Source: GCA-2731375 sp002731375 (GTDB taxonomy: Bacteria; Pseudomonadota; Alphaproteobacteria; GCA-2731375). From it: a stretch of DNA of 64,000 bases. A program made the position numbers and the translations under genes. The notes under the pieces were generated by a model, which was given only the letters and a program-made list of their open reading frames with translations, ran no database searches and had not been told where the DNA came from. The DNA lies in NCBI GenBank assembly GCA_030752605.1, contig JASMDX010000076.1:1-64000 (forward strand). Reading direction: 5' to 3'. Shown here in pieces: positions 53,261 through 61,104 of the stretch. Position 1 is the stretch's first letter; each line of letters opens with the position of its first letter.

Positions 53261-53671
53261 CTAGGCTTTCACTGCTGCTAATTTCAGGACTTTGGCCTTG
53301 GCATAGGTCAGTTTCGTGGTGATCTTGCCGGTGCTGTCAAAGTGCAGGATATCCAGACCCCGCCAGCCGGACCGGCCCCTCGGGGTATCGAAACTGCAAA
53401 GCCACGAGATCATCGCCTTGCCTTGTTCAGCATCAATAAACAAGTCTTCCGCTTCGAAGCCCATGACGCCGAATACGCCATCGAACTGCGGCTGAAAGGC
53501 GGCGCGGATGGCGGCCAGGCCTTTAGCTAGGGTTCCGTCATGCTGATCATAGGCCGCGCCATCGTCGGCGAAATAGCCCATCATGGCATCCAGGTCATTG
53601 TCGTTGAACGTTTCCGTGAATGACCGGGTCAATTGTTCTAGTGTTTTTCTGTCTAGCGCATTGGTGCTCAT
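53261..53671 (-). CDS. NTF2-like (SnoaL/SgcJ-type) protein
   Basis: 136 residues from the ATG at 53671, with AGGAGG 8 bases upstream. The cone-fold pattern is clear: LTRSFTETFNDNDLDAMMGYF, DGAAYDQHDGTLAKGLAAIR, and WRGLDILHFDSTGKITTKLTYAK. Such proteins bind small hydrophobic ligands or act as isomerases or ketosteroid-type enzymes. It sits in the operon between the cupin and the hydroxyacid dehydrogenase. Confidence 0.83.
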   Translation of the reverse strand: MSTNALDRKTLEQLTRSFTETFNDNDLDAMMGYFADDGAAYDQHDGTLAKGLAAIRAAFQPQFDGVFGVMGFEAEDLFIDAEQGKAMISWLCSFDTPRGRSGWRGLDILHFDSTGKITTKLTYAKAKVLKLAAVKA

Positions 53672-53682
53672 CCTTAACCTCC

Positions 53683-53988
53683 TCAATCGTAGTCAAATAG
53701 CCAGCGCGATATGCCGTCATGAATATTGATAACGGAATGAACCGCATGGGCGGGAATGAAAACCTCGTCGCCCGGCCCCATTTGAAGGCGCGTGTCGTCG
53801 ACGGTCATTTCCAGGCGGCCTTCGACCACGGTAATCAACTCATTGCTGGCATGGGTGAAATCCAACCATTTTTGTCCGGGCGGACCAACGAACAGGTCGC
53901 AAGAATAGCCGCTTTGCCGCCAATCGGCGGCCACGTGACCAGAATCGACCGGCGTCATGAATTTTCCGGGCTGTAACAGCTGGCTCAT
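53683..53988 (-). CDS. Cupin domain protein
   Basis: 101 residues from the ATG at 53988 (MSQLLQPGKF); another ATG lies 12 bases upstream. A single small barrel: ELITVVEGRLEMTVDDTRLQ then GPGDEVFIPAHAVHSVINI. The metal-site histidines of the first cupin motif are mostly absent (HASNELITVVEG has one His and one Glu). It is the first gene of the cupin-NTF2-hydroxyacid dehydrogenase unit. Role unknown. Confidence 0.8.
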   Translation of the reverse strand: MSQLLQPGKFMTPVDSGHVAADWRQSGYSCDLFVGPPGQKWLDFTHASNELITVVEGRLEMTVDDTRLQMGPGDEVFIPAHAVHSVINIHDGISRWLFDYD

Positions 53989-54109
53989 GTCCGTCTCCAA
54001 ATTACCGGAACGAATGTAGTCAGCAGTTTTCCGCTACGCCAGGGTTTTCCCGCTTGACCAGACCAAAATAGTCGAGAAACTTGATCCCGAAGTCGCCGGG
54101 GAGAGAGCA

Positions 54110-55345
54110 ATGACACTGACTGTATTAAGCAATGGACTGCTGTTTGACGGGCATTCGCCCGATCTGAAGGAAGATACTCATGTGGTCATCGAAGGTGACC
54201 GCATCAGGGAGGTCTGCCACGGTGGCGCGGTTCCCAAGGGCGGGAGGGTGATTGATCTGGGCGGCCGGTTTCTGATGCCGGGGCTCATTGATGCCCATGT
54301 GCATTTAATCGCCACCACGGCGGATCTGGGCAGCATCGTGAATGATCCGGCCTCGCTGACCACCATGCGGGGAGGACGCATCGCCGAGGGCATGTTGCAG
54401 CGCGGCTTTACCTCCGTCCGGGATGCGGGCGGCGCGGACTGGGGCATGGCCATGGCGATCGAGGAAGGCCTGATCGCGGGCCCGCGCCTGTTCTATTCCG
54501 GCCGAGTATTAAGCCAGACAGGCGGTCATGGCGACAGCCGGCCGCGGGTCTATGATTGGGATAATTGCCAATGCTGCCTGCCTAGCGCGCAGTTCACCGC
54601 CATTGCCGATGGTGTGGACGAGGTGCGCAAGGCGGCCCGCACCGAGTTACGCCGGGGTGCAACACAGATCAAGATCATGGGCTCGGGTGGGGTGGCCTCG
54701 CCCACCGATCCGATCTGGAACCTGCAGTATTCCGAAGAGGAAATCGCAGCGGCGGTGTGGGAAGCCACATCTTGGCGCACCTACGTCATGGCGCATGCTT
54801 ATACGCCCGAGGCGATTTCGCGCTGCGTCCGTCTCGGTGTGCGCTCCATCGAACATGGCAATCTGATAGACCGGGCCACGTTGGAACTGATGCGCGAGCA
54901 GGATGCCTGGTTGGTGCCGACCTTGGTAACTTATACTTCCCTGCACAAATATGGCGCCGAATACGGCCTGCCCGCTGTCAGCGTGGCCAAGGTCGATGAT
55001 GTTCGCACCCAGGGGCTTGAGGCCTTGGCCATGGCGCACGAGATAGGCGTCAATATTGGCCTGGGAACGGATTTGCTGGGTGGCATGCACAAGGATCAGT
55101 CGAATGAATTCACCATTCGGTCCCAGGTGATGCCGGCGCTGGATGTATTGCGTTCAGCCACTTCGCAAAATGCACGCCTATTGAACCGTGATGGAGAATT
55201 GGGCGTGGTGGCGCCCGGTGCCCTGGCTGACCTGATCGCTGTGGACGGCAATCCATTGGAGGACATTTCCTGTCTGGATGGTCAAGGTGAGGCGTTGATG
55301 CTTATCCTGAAAGGCGGAAATGCGTGCAAGAATGAACTAGATTAA
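54110..55345 (+). CDS. Metal-dependent amidohydrolase (prolidase/imidazolonepropionase-like)
   Basis: 411 residues. The composite N-terminal beta-sandwich (LTVLSNGLLFDG) leads to the binuclear metal motif GLIDAHVHLIAT, the bridging lysine in QIKIMGSGGVASP, YVMAHAYTPEAISRCV, SIEHGNLID, and the last aspartate in IGLGTDLLGGMHKDQSNEF. It ends with the sandwich segment PGALADLIAVDGNPLEDI. The subgroup contains prolidases and carboxypeptidases acting on aromatic or proline peptides; the substrate is unknown. It is divergent from the cupin gene. Confidence 0.88.
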   Translation: MTLTVLSNGLLFDGHSPDLKEDTHVVIEGDRIREVCHGGAVPKGGRVIDLGGRFLMPGLIDAHVHLIATTADLGSIVNDPASLTTMRGGRIAEGMLQRGFTSVRDAGGADWGMAMAIEEGLIAGPRLFYSGRVLSQTGGHGDSRPRVYDWDNCQCCLPSAQFTAIADGVDEVRKAARTELRRGATQIKIMGSGGVASPTDPIWNLQYSEEEIAAAVWEATSWRTYVMAHAYTPEAISRCVRLGVRSIEHGNLIDRATLELMREQDAWLVPTLVTYTSLHKYGAEYGLPAVSVAKVDDVRTQGLEALAMAHEIGVNIGLGTDLLGGMHKDQSNEFTIRSQVMPALDVLRSATSQNARLLNRDGELGVVAPGALADLIAVDGNPLEDISCLDGQGEALMLILKGGNACKNELD

Positions 55346-55774
55346 CTGCATGAATTACACGTTATGCAATTGGATTTCCATGATCTCTTGCTGTTTCATG
55401 ATGCTCAGGAAGACATTGCCTCGGCCATCTACATCGACTAATATATTGATTTAAATAAGATATCCTGGATCACCTTCTACTCAATCCCACGCTGGATCCC
55501 ACACTGTGATCCAAAAACTGCGGACGATCATCAGTCGAGAGCCATTCCGGGTACAGGCTATCGAGCAATCTCGGTTAAGGCGGCTAACCGGGGCAGGCTA
55601 TAGGACCACCGAAAATTCGCCCGCCGCTCAATAGATATAAATATACCGGCCGGCGGGAGCCTCATACCGTTAGGCAGCGTCAGGCGATGCCATCACGGTC
55701 GACAGCATCGCCTACGCCGTTCGTGTTATTCAGCCTGAAGGTACAGGCGTCACCACGCTGGTCTTGGAGAAGGA
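55346..55774. other. Intergenic stretch with gene fragments and one copy of a repeat
   Basis: No intact gene. On the minus strand 55355-55448 a 31-codon frame without a start reads VDVDGRGNVFLSIMKQQEIM and looks like the tail of a lost gene. On the plus strand the sequence up to TAG 55776-55778 reads DAITVDSIAYAVRVIQPEG, like another C-terminal tail. Between them is repeat copy A (55623-55665). I cannot name either parent gene. Confidence 0.4.
55623..55665 (-). repeat. Short dispersed repeat, copy A
   Basis: About 43 bases closely matching 56183-56228 on the same strand. Both share the blocks GCCGCT, ATAAATAT and GCGGGAGCCTCAT in the same order. On the minus strand each copy can be read as a peptide beginning MRLP-x-AGIFIS. 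Confidence 0.6.
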
Positions 55775-56068
55775 TTAGCCGCTTGCTTTAACCGGGCCGT
55801 GATAGATCCACCATTGCAGACCTGTTTCGGCAGCCTCTTCGTTACGGTGAGCAGCCATCGTCTTTAGGAATTTGTTCATTTTGGATTTGTTATCAAATTC
55901 CATGACCAACAACCCAGTGTGATCATCGGCTTGAACCAAAGAATAGCTCTTTAATGTTTTCTCTTTCTTGTGCCGATCCAACAAAGGTTTCGTATTCACT
56001 TTAAATCGCTTTATGCCTACAGCCCATGATAACGGCTGTTCAAAAACCATAACTCGCGTGTAACTCAT
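55775..56068 (-). CDS. Hypothetical protein, 97 residues, ABM-like
   Basis: It starts at ATG 56068 with GGAGG 9 bases upstream. The protein is basic in its centre (KRFKVNTKPLLDRHKKEKTL) and then has VQADDHTGLLVMEFDNKSKM and a tryptophan pair, LQWWIYHGPV. The pattern of a short strand, helix, strand and helix could be a dimeric ferredoxin-like (antibiotic biosynthesis monooxygenase-type) fold, but I cannot assign a family. It is the only intact gene in a 1.3 kb decayed stretch and lies between two copies of a short repeat. Confidence 0.6.
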   Translation of the reverse strand: MSYTRVMVFEQPLSWAVGIKRFKVNTKPLLDRHKKEKTLKSYSLVQADDHTGLLVMEFDNKSKMNKFLKTMAAHRNEEAAETGLQWWIYHGPVKASG

Positions 56069-56182
56069 AGGAATTGCCTCCATTGGCTCATTTGCGAAAA
56101 CAGATACAGGGCAATGTTGTCACGGTCCTGATAGGTGTGTCTACGGCGAGAGCAAAGTGCCGGCGCCGACACTTTTGCTCCG

Positions 56183-56228
56183 GCCGCTGCCCAGTAGAGA
56201 TAAATATCCCCGCCAGCGGGAGCCTCAT
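56183..56228 (-). repeat. Short dispersed repeat, copy B
   Basis: About 46 bases matching copy A at 55623-55665, with small insertions (GCCGCTGCCCAG for GCCGCTCAA, and CCCC for ACCGGCC). The flanks are not obviously alike. The two copies bracket the 97-residue gene and are in the same orientation. Confidence 0.6.
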
Positions 56229-56322
56229 GCTCACACGGGGCAGCGGATTAGCAATCTGCCAACGTCTGGGGCCAGTGTTATTCTTTCTGGAAAGGGACGA
56301 CGGTGTCGGGTGTAAACCTGCC

Positions 56323-56562
56323 TCACTGAATTGATTTGATGGTCGCTGAAAAATCACTGTTCTTGATGATGGTCCTCGCCGAGGCGATATTCATGCCGCC
56401 AAACCCGTTGGCGGCGCAATATTCCATGACCAACTCATGCACGCCGGATGCGTTGACCGGCCAAATCTTGATGCCGGCAGGTGGGAGGCTGGACCAATCT
56501 ATCGGTAATCGGCACCCGTGGTTGAAGTGATAGACGTCTCCTCCGCTAGATTTTGATTGAAA
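56323..56562 (-). pseudogene. C-terminal fragment of an unidentified gene
   Basis: An 80-codon minus-strand frame with no start codon or ribosome site, opened by a TGA at 56563. It reads like a protein end: LPPAGIKIWPVNASGVHELV, then EYCAANGFGGMNIASARTII and a final SATIKSIQ. Third positions in the middle part are GC-rich as in real genes here. I do not recognise the family. It is probably the remains of a gene whose 5' part was lost next to the repeat-bearing stretch. Confidence 0.35.
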
Positions 56563-56679
56563 TCAATTACAGATAATCAAGCATCTTATATTCTGAGCTT
56601 CATTCTGATTATCTTGAGCGTACGTAATCCGAGGGGCCGCTGCGTCCACAAACACGTAGAATTGTAGGAGCGAGCGGCA

Positions 56680-58206
56680 ATGGTGAAGCAGATGGAAGAG
56701 ACAAGGGCCGCCTCGGCCGAACATTGCGATGTTCTGATCGTCGGTGCAGGGATTTCCGGCGTGGGTGGCGCCTATTTCCTGCGTCAGCAGTGCCCAGACA
56801 TTAACTTCGTTATCCTGGATGCAGAGGAAACCTTCGGCGGCACCTGGTGGACCCACCGCTTTCCCGGCATCCGTTCGGACAGCGATCTCTACACCTTCGG
56901 CTACAGCTTCAAGCCTTGGGTGGGCCCACCAATCGCGACAGCAGAGGAAATTCTGTCTTACATGGACGAGGTGATCGAGGAGAACGATCTGGCGCGATAT
57001 ATCCGTTACCGCCATAAAGTCCTTAAGGCCCATTGGTCTGAGGAAGATAGCCTTTGGACCATCATGGCGGTGCGTGGGGATACCGGCGAAACGGTTCGCT
57101 TTACCTGCTGTTTTCTATGGATGTGCCAAGGCTACTATCGCCATTACGAAGGCTATACGCCCGATTGGCAGGGCATGGATGACTTCAAGGGTGTCATCGG
57201 ACACCCAGAAAACTGGCCGGAAGATCTGAACTATGACGGTAAGAACGTCTTGGTCATCGGCTCCGGTGCGACCGCGGCGACCGTTATACCGGCCATGGCG
57301 GCAACTGCGGCTCATGTGACAATGCTACAGCGCTCGCCAACCTATTTTCGTAGCGGGCGCAATGAGATTGAAATCTCCGAGACCCTGCGCGAGCTGGGGA
57401 TCGAAGAGACCTGGATCCACGAAATCACGCGGCAAAAAATTCTCTTCGATCAGTCCGCCTTCGTCGAAAGGTGCTTCGAGGAGCCGGAAAAGGTGAAGCA
57501 GGAACTGATTGGCCAGGTGCGCGAACAGCTTGATCCTGATTATGACGTGGACAAGCATTTTAATCCGGCCTACCCACCCTGGCGTCAACGCCTCGCCTTC
57601 GTTCCGGACGGAGATGTCTTCCAGGGCATCAACGCAGGCAAGGCTTCGGTCGTCACCGACCATATCGACCGCTTCACCGAGAAAGGCGTTCTGCTGCAAT
57701 CAGGGCAGGAGCTGGAAGCCGACATCATCGTCACTGCGACCGGCTTCAACATGAATATCATGGGCGATATCGATTTTGCCATAAATGGCAAGCCGCTCAA
57801 TTTCCACGACACCATTACCTATCGCGGTATGATGTTCACGGGCGTGCCCAACATGGCCTGGGTGTTCGGCTACTTCCGGGCAAGCTGGACGTTGCGCAGC
57901 GAGTTGATTGCGGATTTCGTCTGCCGCCTGCTGAACCACATGAAAAAGACCGGCGCGAAAAGCGTGGAACCAGCCCTGCGCGCGCAGGACAAGGACATGC
58001 CACTGTTCGACTGGATAGACGAAGACGACTTCAACCCCAACTACCTGAAGCGCGCTATATCGATTCTGCCCCGGCGCGGCGACAAACGGGAATGGCGGCA
58101 TACCCAGGACTATTGGCGGGAAAAGAACGAGTTCCCGGCCATTGATCTGGAAGACGAGGTCTTCGTCTACCGCTTGGGCGCACGTTCAACCGCGGCGGCT
58201 GATTGA
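56680..58206 (+). CDS. Flavin-containing monooxygenase, Baeyer-Villiger type
   Basis: 508 residues; a second Met at residue 5 could also serve as start. The FAD Rossmann VLIVGAGISGVGGAYFL is near residue 18, EETFGGTWWTHRFPGIRSDS is the typical FAD-side segment, the Baeyer-Villiger fingerprint FxGxxxHxxxWP appears as FKGVIGHPENWP (about 169-180), and the NADPH Rossmann VLVIGSGATAATV follows at about 190. The late ATGF motif is IIVTATGFNMNI. It inserts oxygen into ketones or oxidises N or S atoms with NADPH. A small frame follows with a TTGA overlap. Confidence 0.92.
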   Translation: MVKQMEETRAASAEHCDVLIVGAGISGVGGAYFLRQQCPDINFVILDAEETFGGTWWTHRFPGIRSDSDLYTFGYSFKPWVGPPIATAEEILSYMDEVIEENDLARYIRYRHKVLKAHWSEEDSLWTIMAVRGDTGETVRFTCCFLWMCQGYYRHYEGYTPDWQGMDDFKGVIGHPENWPEDLNYDGKNVLVIGSGATAATVIPAMAATAAHVTMLQRSPTYFRSGRNEIEISETLRELGIEETWIHEITRQKILFDQSAFVERCFEEPEKVKQELIGQVREQLDPDYDVDKHFNPAYPPWRQRLAFVPDGDVFQGINAGKASVVTDHIDRFTEKGVLLQSGQELEADIIVTATGFNMNIMGDIDFAINGKPLNFHDTITYRGMMFTGVPNMAWVFGYFRASWTLRSELIADFVCRLLNHMKKTGAKSVEPALRAQDKDMPLFDWIDEDDFNPNYLKRAISILPRRGDKREWRHTQDYWREKNEFPAIDLEDEVFVYRLGARSTAAAD

Positions 58207-58427
58207 TTGATCCCGTCCACAAATTCCTCACCAAGGGCCATCCCGATGGCGTCATGCTGCCCTATGTAAGCAGCGGCCAAAAATTGCGTTATTATTTCCT
58301 CGACCTTACATGCGAAACCGACTTTCCTATTCCCTGGGGTCTGTGGAAGAATATTTCGCGTGACTACCAAGACCTAGTGCCGCCAAGGCTACGACCGGAA
58401 GCCCCGAAACGCCGCCGAAAAGCATAA
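58203..58427 (+). CDS. Hypothetical protein, possibly coupled to the monooxygenase gene
   Basis: 74 residues from a TTG that overlaps the monooxygenase stop (TTGA), so it would be translated by coupling. The sequence, PVHKFLTKGHPDGVMLPYVS then YYFLDLTCETDFPIPWGLWK, is not low-complexity and ends in a basic tail. I know no family. It could be a small partner protein or the remnant of a larger gene. Confidence 0.4.
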   Translation: MIDPVHKFLTKGHPDGVMLPYVSSGQKLRYYFLDLTCETDFPIPWGLWKNISRDYQDLVPPRLRPEAPKRRRKA

Positions 58428-58620
58428 TGTGGACGCCCCATCTGGCGGCCAGCCGGGTGGGGGCTACACCGCTTCCGCCGGCGCGGCCTGATCGGGTGAG
58501 GCAAAATGCCCTATCCTCTGCGGGTCTCGGCTCGTCTAAGCTGAAATTTCCCCGATGACTAGTCCTCCTATTGACTGAGCTAGTCCTCATACTGACCAGC
58601 TAGCGCCGGCTCCCAGCGGC

Positions 58621-58932
58621 CTAGCTGGTCTTTTCTTTGCCTATCCGTTCTCGCCGATCCAGCATCTCATGTAGCGCATCGAGGTGCGCCTGGCCCTCGT
58701 CCACCGTTTCCGTGGAAACGGCCACGGACTTGCCGTAGCCATGATCCAGTAGCGCCTGTGCCGCCGCTCCACGGGCAGCGTCGGACTTGGCATGACGCAT
58801 CAGATCCACCAGCGTTTCGATTGCCTCCTCGGAGTGCTTGCAGGCCAGCTCACGAACATGGCCGACCTCACGGGGCCGACCGCCGGGATTGCCGCTCATG
58901 TCGGGTAGGAAACGGCCGTTTTTGTCTCGCAT
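58621..58932 (-). CDS. DUF5681-like phage-type protein
   Basis: 103 residues. The N-terminus NGRFLPDMSGNPGGRPREVG matches the GRF...SGNPGGRP pattern of DUF5681 proteins, which are common next to phage packaging genes. The middle EAIETLVDLMRHAKSDAARG is helical, as is usual for them. No terminase, portal or integrase lies nearby, so it is an isolated remnant of a mobile element or a domesticated copy. Confidence 0.65.
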   Translation of the reverse strand: MRDKNGRFLPDMSGNPGGRPREVGHVRELACKHSEEAIETLVDLMRHAKSDAARGAAAQALLDHGYGKSVAVSTETVDEGQAHLDALHEMLDRRERIGKEKTS

Positions 58933-58974
58933 GGTCTCACCTATTGTTGGCCTGGTGTCAGGTCATGTCAGATG

Positions 58975-59469
58975 TCAGCGCCGGTCCTGGAGGGCGGCGT
59001 TCTCAACCCGAATTCGGTGGCTGAGTAGCAGGGCGTTGAGGATCGAGAAGGTAATGGCAATGCCAAGGGCAGAAAACGCTAGGGGCAGCACGGCGACTTC
59101 TGCGATCACCACCAGATAGTTGGGATGGCGCAGCCAACGGTACGGACCGGCCGTTATCAGAGGTGCGTCAGCCAGGGTGATAATGCGTGTACACCAGTAA
59201 CGGCCCAGGCTGGCCAGCACCCAGGCACGGCCAATCTGTAACAGGGCAAACACCGCCAACCACCACCAGTTAATCCTGGTTTCCGGGCTGACCGACAATG
59301 CCAACGCCGCCAGCCAGCCGCCATGCACCAAGAAGAAGAGGGGATAATGGCCGGCACCGACTTCGACACCACCCCGCGCCCGCAGCCAGGCCTCGTTATG
59401 GCGGCTTAGGGTCAACTCGGTCAGGCGCTGGGCCGCGACCAGAGCCAGGACGATCCAAGCGGCGGTCAA
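58975..59469 (-). CDS. Isoprenylcysteine carboxyl methyltransferase (ICMT)-family membrane methyltransferase
   Basis: 164 residues with four or five membrane helices. The C-terminal SAM-binding region contains the family motif GPYRWLRHPNYLVV near residue 109. The N-terminal ELTLSRHNEAWLRARGGVE is typical of the bacterial group that sits beside type III polyketide synthases. Its start overlaps the polyketide synthase stop by 4 bases (ATGA), so it most likely O-methylates the alkylpyrone or alkylresorcinol-type product, as in the BpsA-BpsB pair of Bacillus. Confidence 0.87.
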   Translation of the reverse strand: MTAAWIVLALVAAQRLTELTLSRHNEAWLRARGGVEVGAGHYPLFFLVHGGWLAALALSVSPETRINWWWLAVFALLQIGRAWVLASLGRYWCTRIITLADAPLITAGPYRWLRHPNYLVVIAEVAVLPLAFSALGIAITFSILNALLLSHRIRVENAALQDRR

Positions 59470-60524
59470 TCCGCCTCCATCAGCGTGAAGGCCGCCGTGA
59501 AGCCGGGGCCCATGCTGGTAAGCAACAGGCGTTGTTGTGGTTTCAGACCCGCCCGGCGCATTTCCTGCAGGACGAATAAGACGGTGACGGCGGACATGTT
59601 GCCGTGACGGCGCATAATCTCGCGCGATGCGCCCAGGCCGCCATGCGGCAAGCCGAACACGGCTTCCAGCGCATCGAGCACCTTGGCCCCGCCGGGATGG
59701 GCAACGAAATGGTCAATCTGTTCGCGGCTCAGACCCTGTCGTTCAAGAAAGTCATCCACCGCGGCCTGAAAGTCCTGTTCGATAATAGTTGGGATATCCC
59801 GCGAAAAAATCACCTTCAGGCCATCACCCCCCGCATCCCAGCCCATGACATCCAGGGTATCGGGCCAGGTATGCTCGCCCCAGGCGGTGATCGCGGGGCC
59901 GGTACCGGCGGTCGATATTACTGCGCCCGCCGCGCCGTCGCCGAACAGTGCGGTGGCGATGATATTGCTTTTGCTGCGGTCGCCATGGCGTAGGGTCAGA
60001 CTGCATAGCTCCACCACCAGCAACAATACGTTCGATCCGGGCTGAGCGCGGGCCATGGCGGCGGCCCGGGCAACGCCCTGCACGCCGCCGGCACAGCCCA
60101 AGCCAAAGACCGGCAACCTCTGTACATCCCGGTTAAACGGCATGTTTTCCACCAGCAGGGCATCCAGGCTTGGTGTGGCGATGCCGGTGGAGGATACGGT
60201 GACGATCATGTCGATATCGCCCGGCGTCAAGCCAGCCTCGGCGATCGCATCTTCCGCCGCCCGCTGCAACAGAGCAGCGGCATGTTTCAAGTACAGCCCG
60301 TTTCGATCGGAAAAGTCGTGTGACTGTAAATACCAATCCAACGTCTCGCAGGTATTCCGGGTCTCGATTGCCGTGTTGCCGAATATGCGCGCCAGACGTC
60401 GCGGGCTTATTTCCGTCGCCTGCTGCGAGAATAACCGCGCCGCCGCCGGCAGCGCGTCGGACTGGCGCATCACATGCTCAGGCACCGCCGTCGCCAGCGC
60501 CTTCAACCGAGCCGGAGTATTCAT
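59466..60524 (-). CDS. Type III polyketide synthase (chalcone/stilbene synthase-like)
   Basis: 352 residues from the ATG at 60524 with AGGGG 7 bases upstream; two upstream in-frame ATG/TTG codons are possible. The catalytic triad is complete: Cys in GLGCAGG (about 143), His in FVAHPGG (about 275) and Asn in RRHGNMSA (about 308). The C-terminal TSMGPGFTAAFTLM is the family closing motif. It condenses malonyl-CoA onto an acyl starter to give pyrones or resorcinols. Bacterial homologues with an ICMT-type partner make membrane alkylpyrones or phenolic lipids. Confidence 0.9.
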   Translation of the reverse strand: MNTPARLKALATAVPEHVMRQSDALPAAARLFSQQATEISPRRLARIFGNTAIETRNTCETLDWYLQSHDFSDRNGLYLKHAAALLQRAAEDAIAEAGLTPGDIDMIVTVSSTGIATPSLDALLVENMPFNRDVQRLPVFGLGCAGGVQGVARAAAMARAQPGSNVLLLVVELCSLTLRHGDRSKSNIIATALFGDGAAGAVISTAGTGPAITAWGEHTWPDTLDVMGWDAGGDGLKVIFSRDIPTIIEQDFQAAVDDFLERQGLSREQIDHFVAHPGGAKVLDALEAVFGLPHGGLGASREIMRRHGNMSAVTVLFVLQEMRRAGLKPQQRLLLTSMGPGFTAAFTLMEAD

Positions 60525-60686
60525 CGGGTTCCCCTTGCCATCGTTCATAGCTAACGACGTGAACTGGCGGAACGCAAGTAAATTGCGGGGCAATTAGCTA
60601 ACCGCATCTCGAGAATCCGTTTTTGTGTTTTGCGGAAAATTGCGTATCCTTGTAAGGCAAAATATGTGCCAGGGGAGGTTGCGGCT

Positions 60687-61073
60687 TTGTCTTACAGGAT
60701 GATCGTGTTGCCGAGGGATCGCATCGGGCCCAAGGTCATGACCGAGACGATCCGTATCCTGGACTAGTTCCATGAACATTGCGGCCTTGATGTCAACGTG
60801 CGCCACGAACTCTGTGGCGCAGTCGCCTATCACACCCGTGGCGCGGTCATTGCGGACAAAGCTTTTGCCGATCTGGCGGAAGTGGACGTGGTGCTGTTCG
60901 GCGCCACGGGCGGCTCGGAGTTCGATGAAATTCCGCCCGAGGCCAGACGCAAGGGCAATCTACTACGCATTTGCCAGCATATGGCGGTCTTCGCCAATTT
61001 GCGCCCGGTAATCGGCTATGACGAACTGGCCGGAGCCGTGCCGCTGGAACTGCGGCGCCTGCATGATGCATGA
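60687..61073 (+). pseudogene. Isopropylmalate/isocitrate dehydrogenase-like gene, truncated and interrupted
   Basis: An excellent ribosome site AGGGGAGG (60671-60678) precedes a TTG start. The frame reads MIVLPRDRIGPKVMTETIRI, like the GDGIGPEV opening of LeuB-type dehydrogenases, though with both key glycines of that motif changed to Arg. It meets TAG at 60765 (where relatives have Trp in LDWF) and then continues in frame with DVVLFGATGGSEFDEIPPEA and HMAVFANLRPVIGYDELAGA. It ends at TGA 61073, keeping only the first third of a normal 350-residue enzyme. The active-site half is missing, so it is dead. Confidence 0.72.
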
Positions 61074-61104
61074 TCGCTGCTGAAGAAATGGAAAGGGGAA
61101 GACA

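Larger units (their letters stand above)
56084..56679. other. Intergenic stretch with repeat copy B and a gene tail
   Basis: 596 bases without an intact gene. It contains repeat copy B (56183-56228) and, on the minus strand, an open stretch 56323-56562 that looks like the end of a lost gene (listed separately). The part from 56563 to 56679 is AT-richer and should hold the promoter of the monooxygenase gene at 56680. Confidence 0.45.

Noticed and set aside
58327..58590. Minus-strand 87-codon frame between the monooxygenase and DUF5681 genes
   Set aside because: It has no ribosome site, overlaps the plus-strand small frame, and its translation is Arg/Ser/Gly-rich like other shadow frames.
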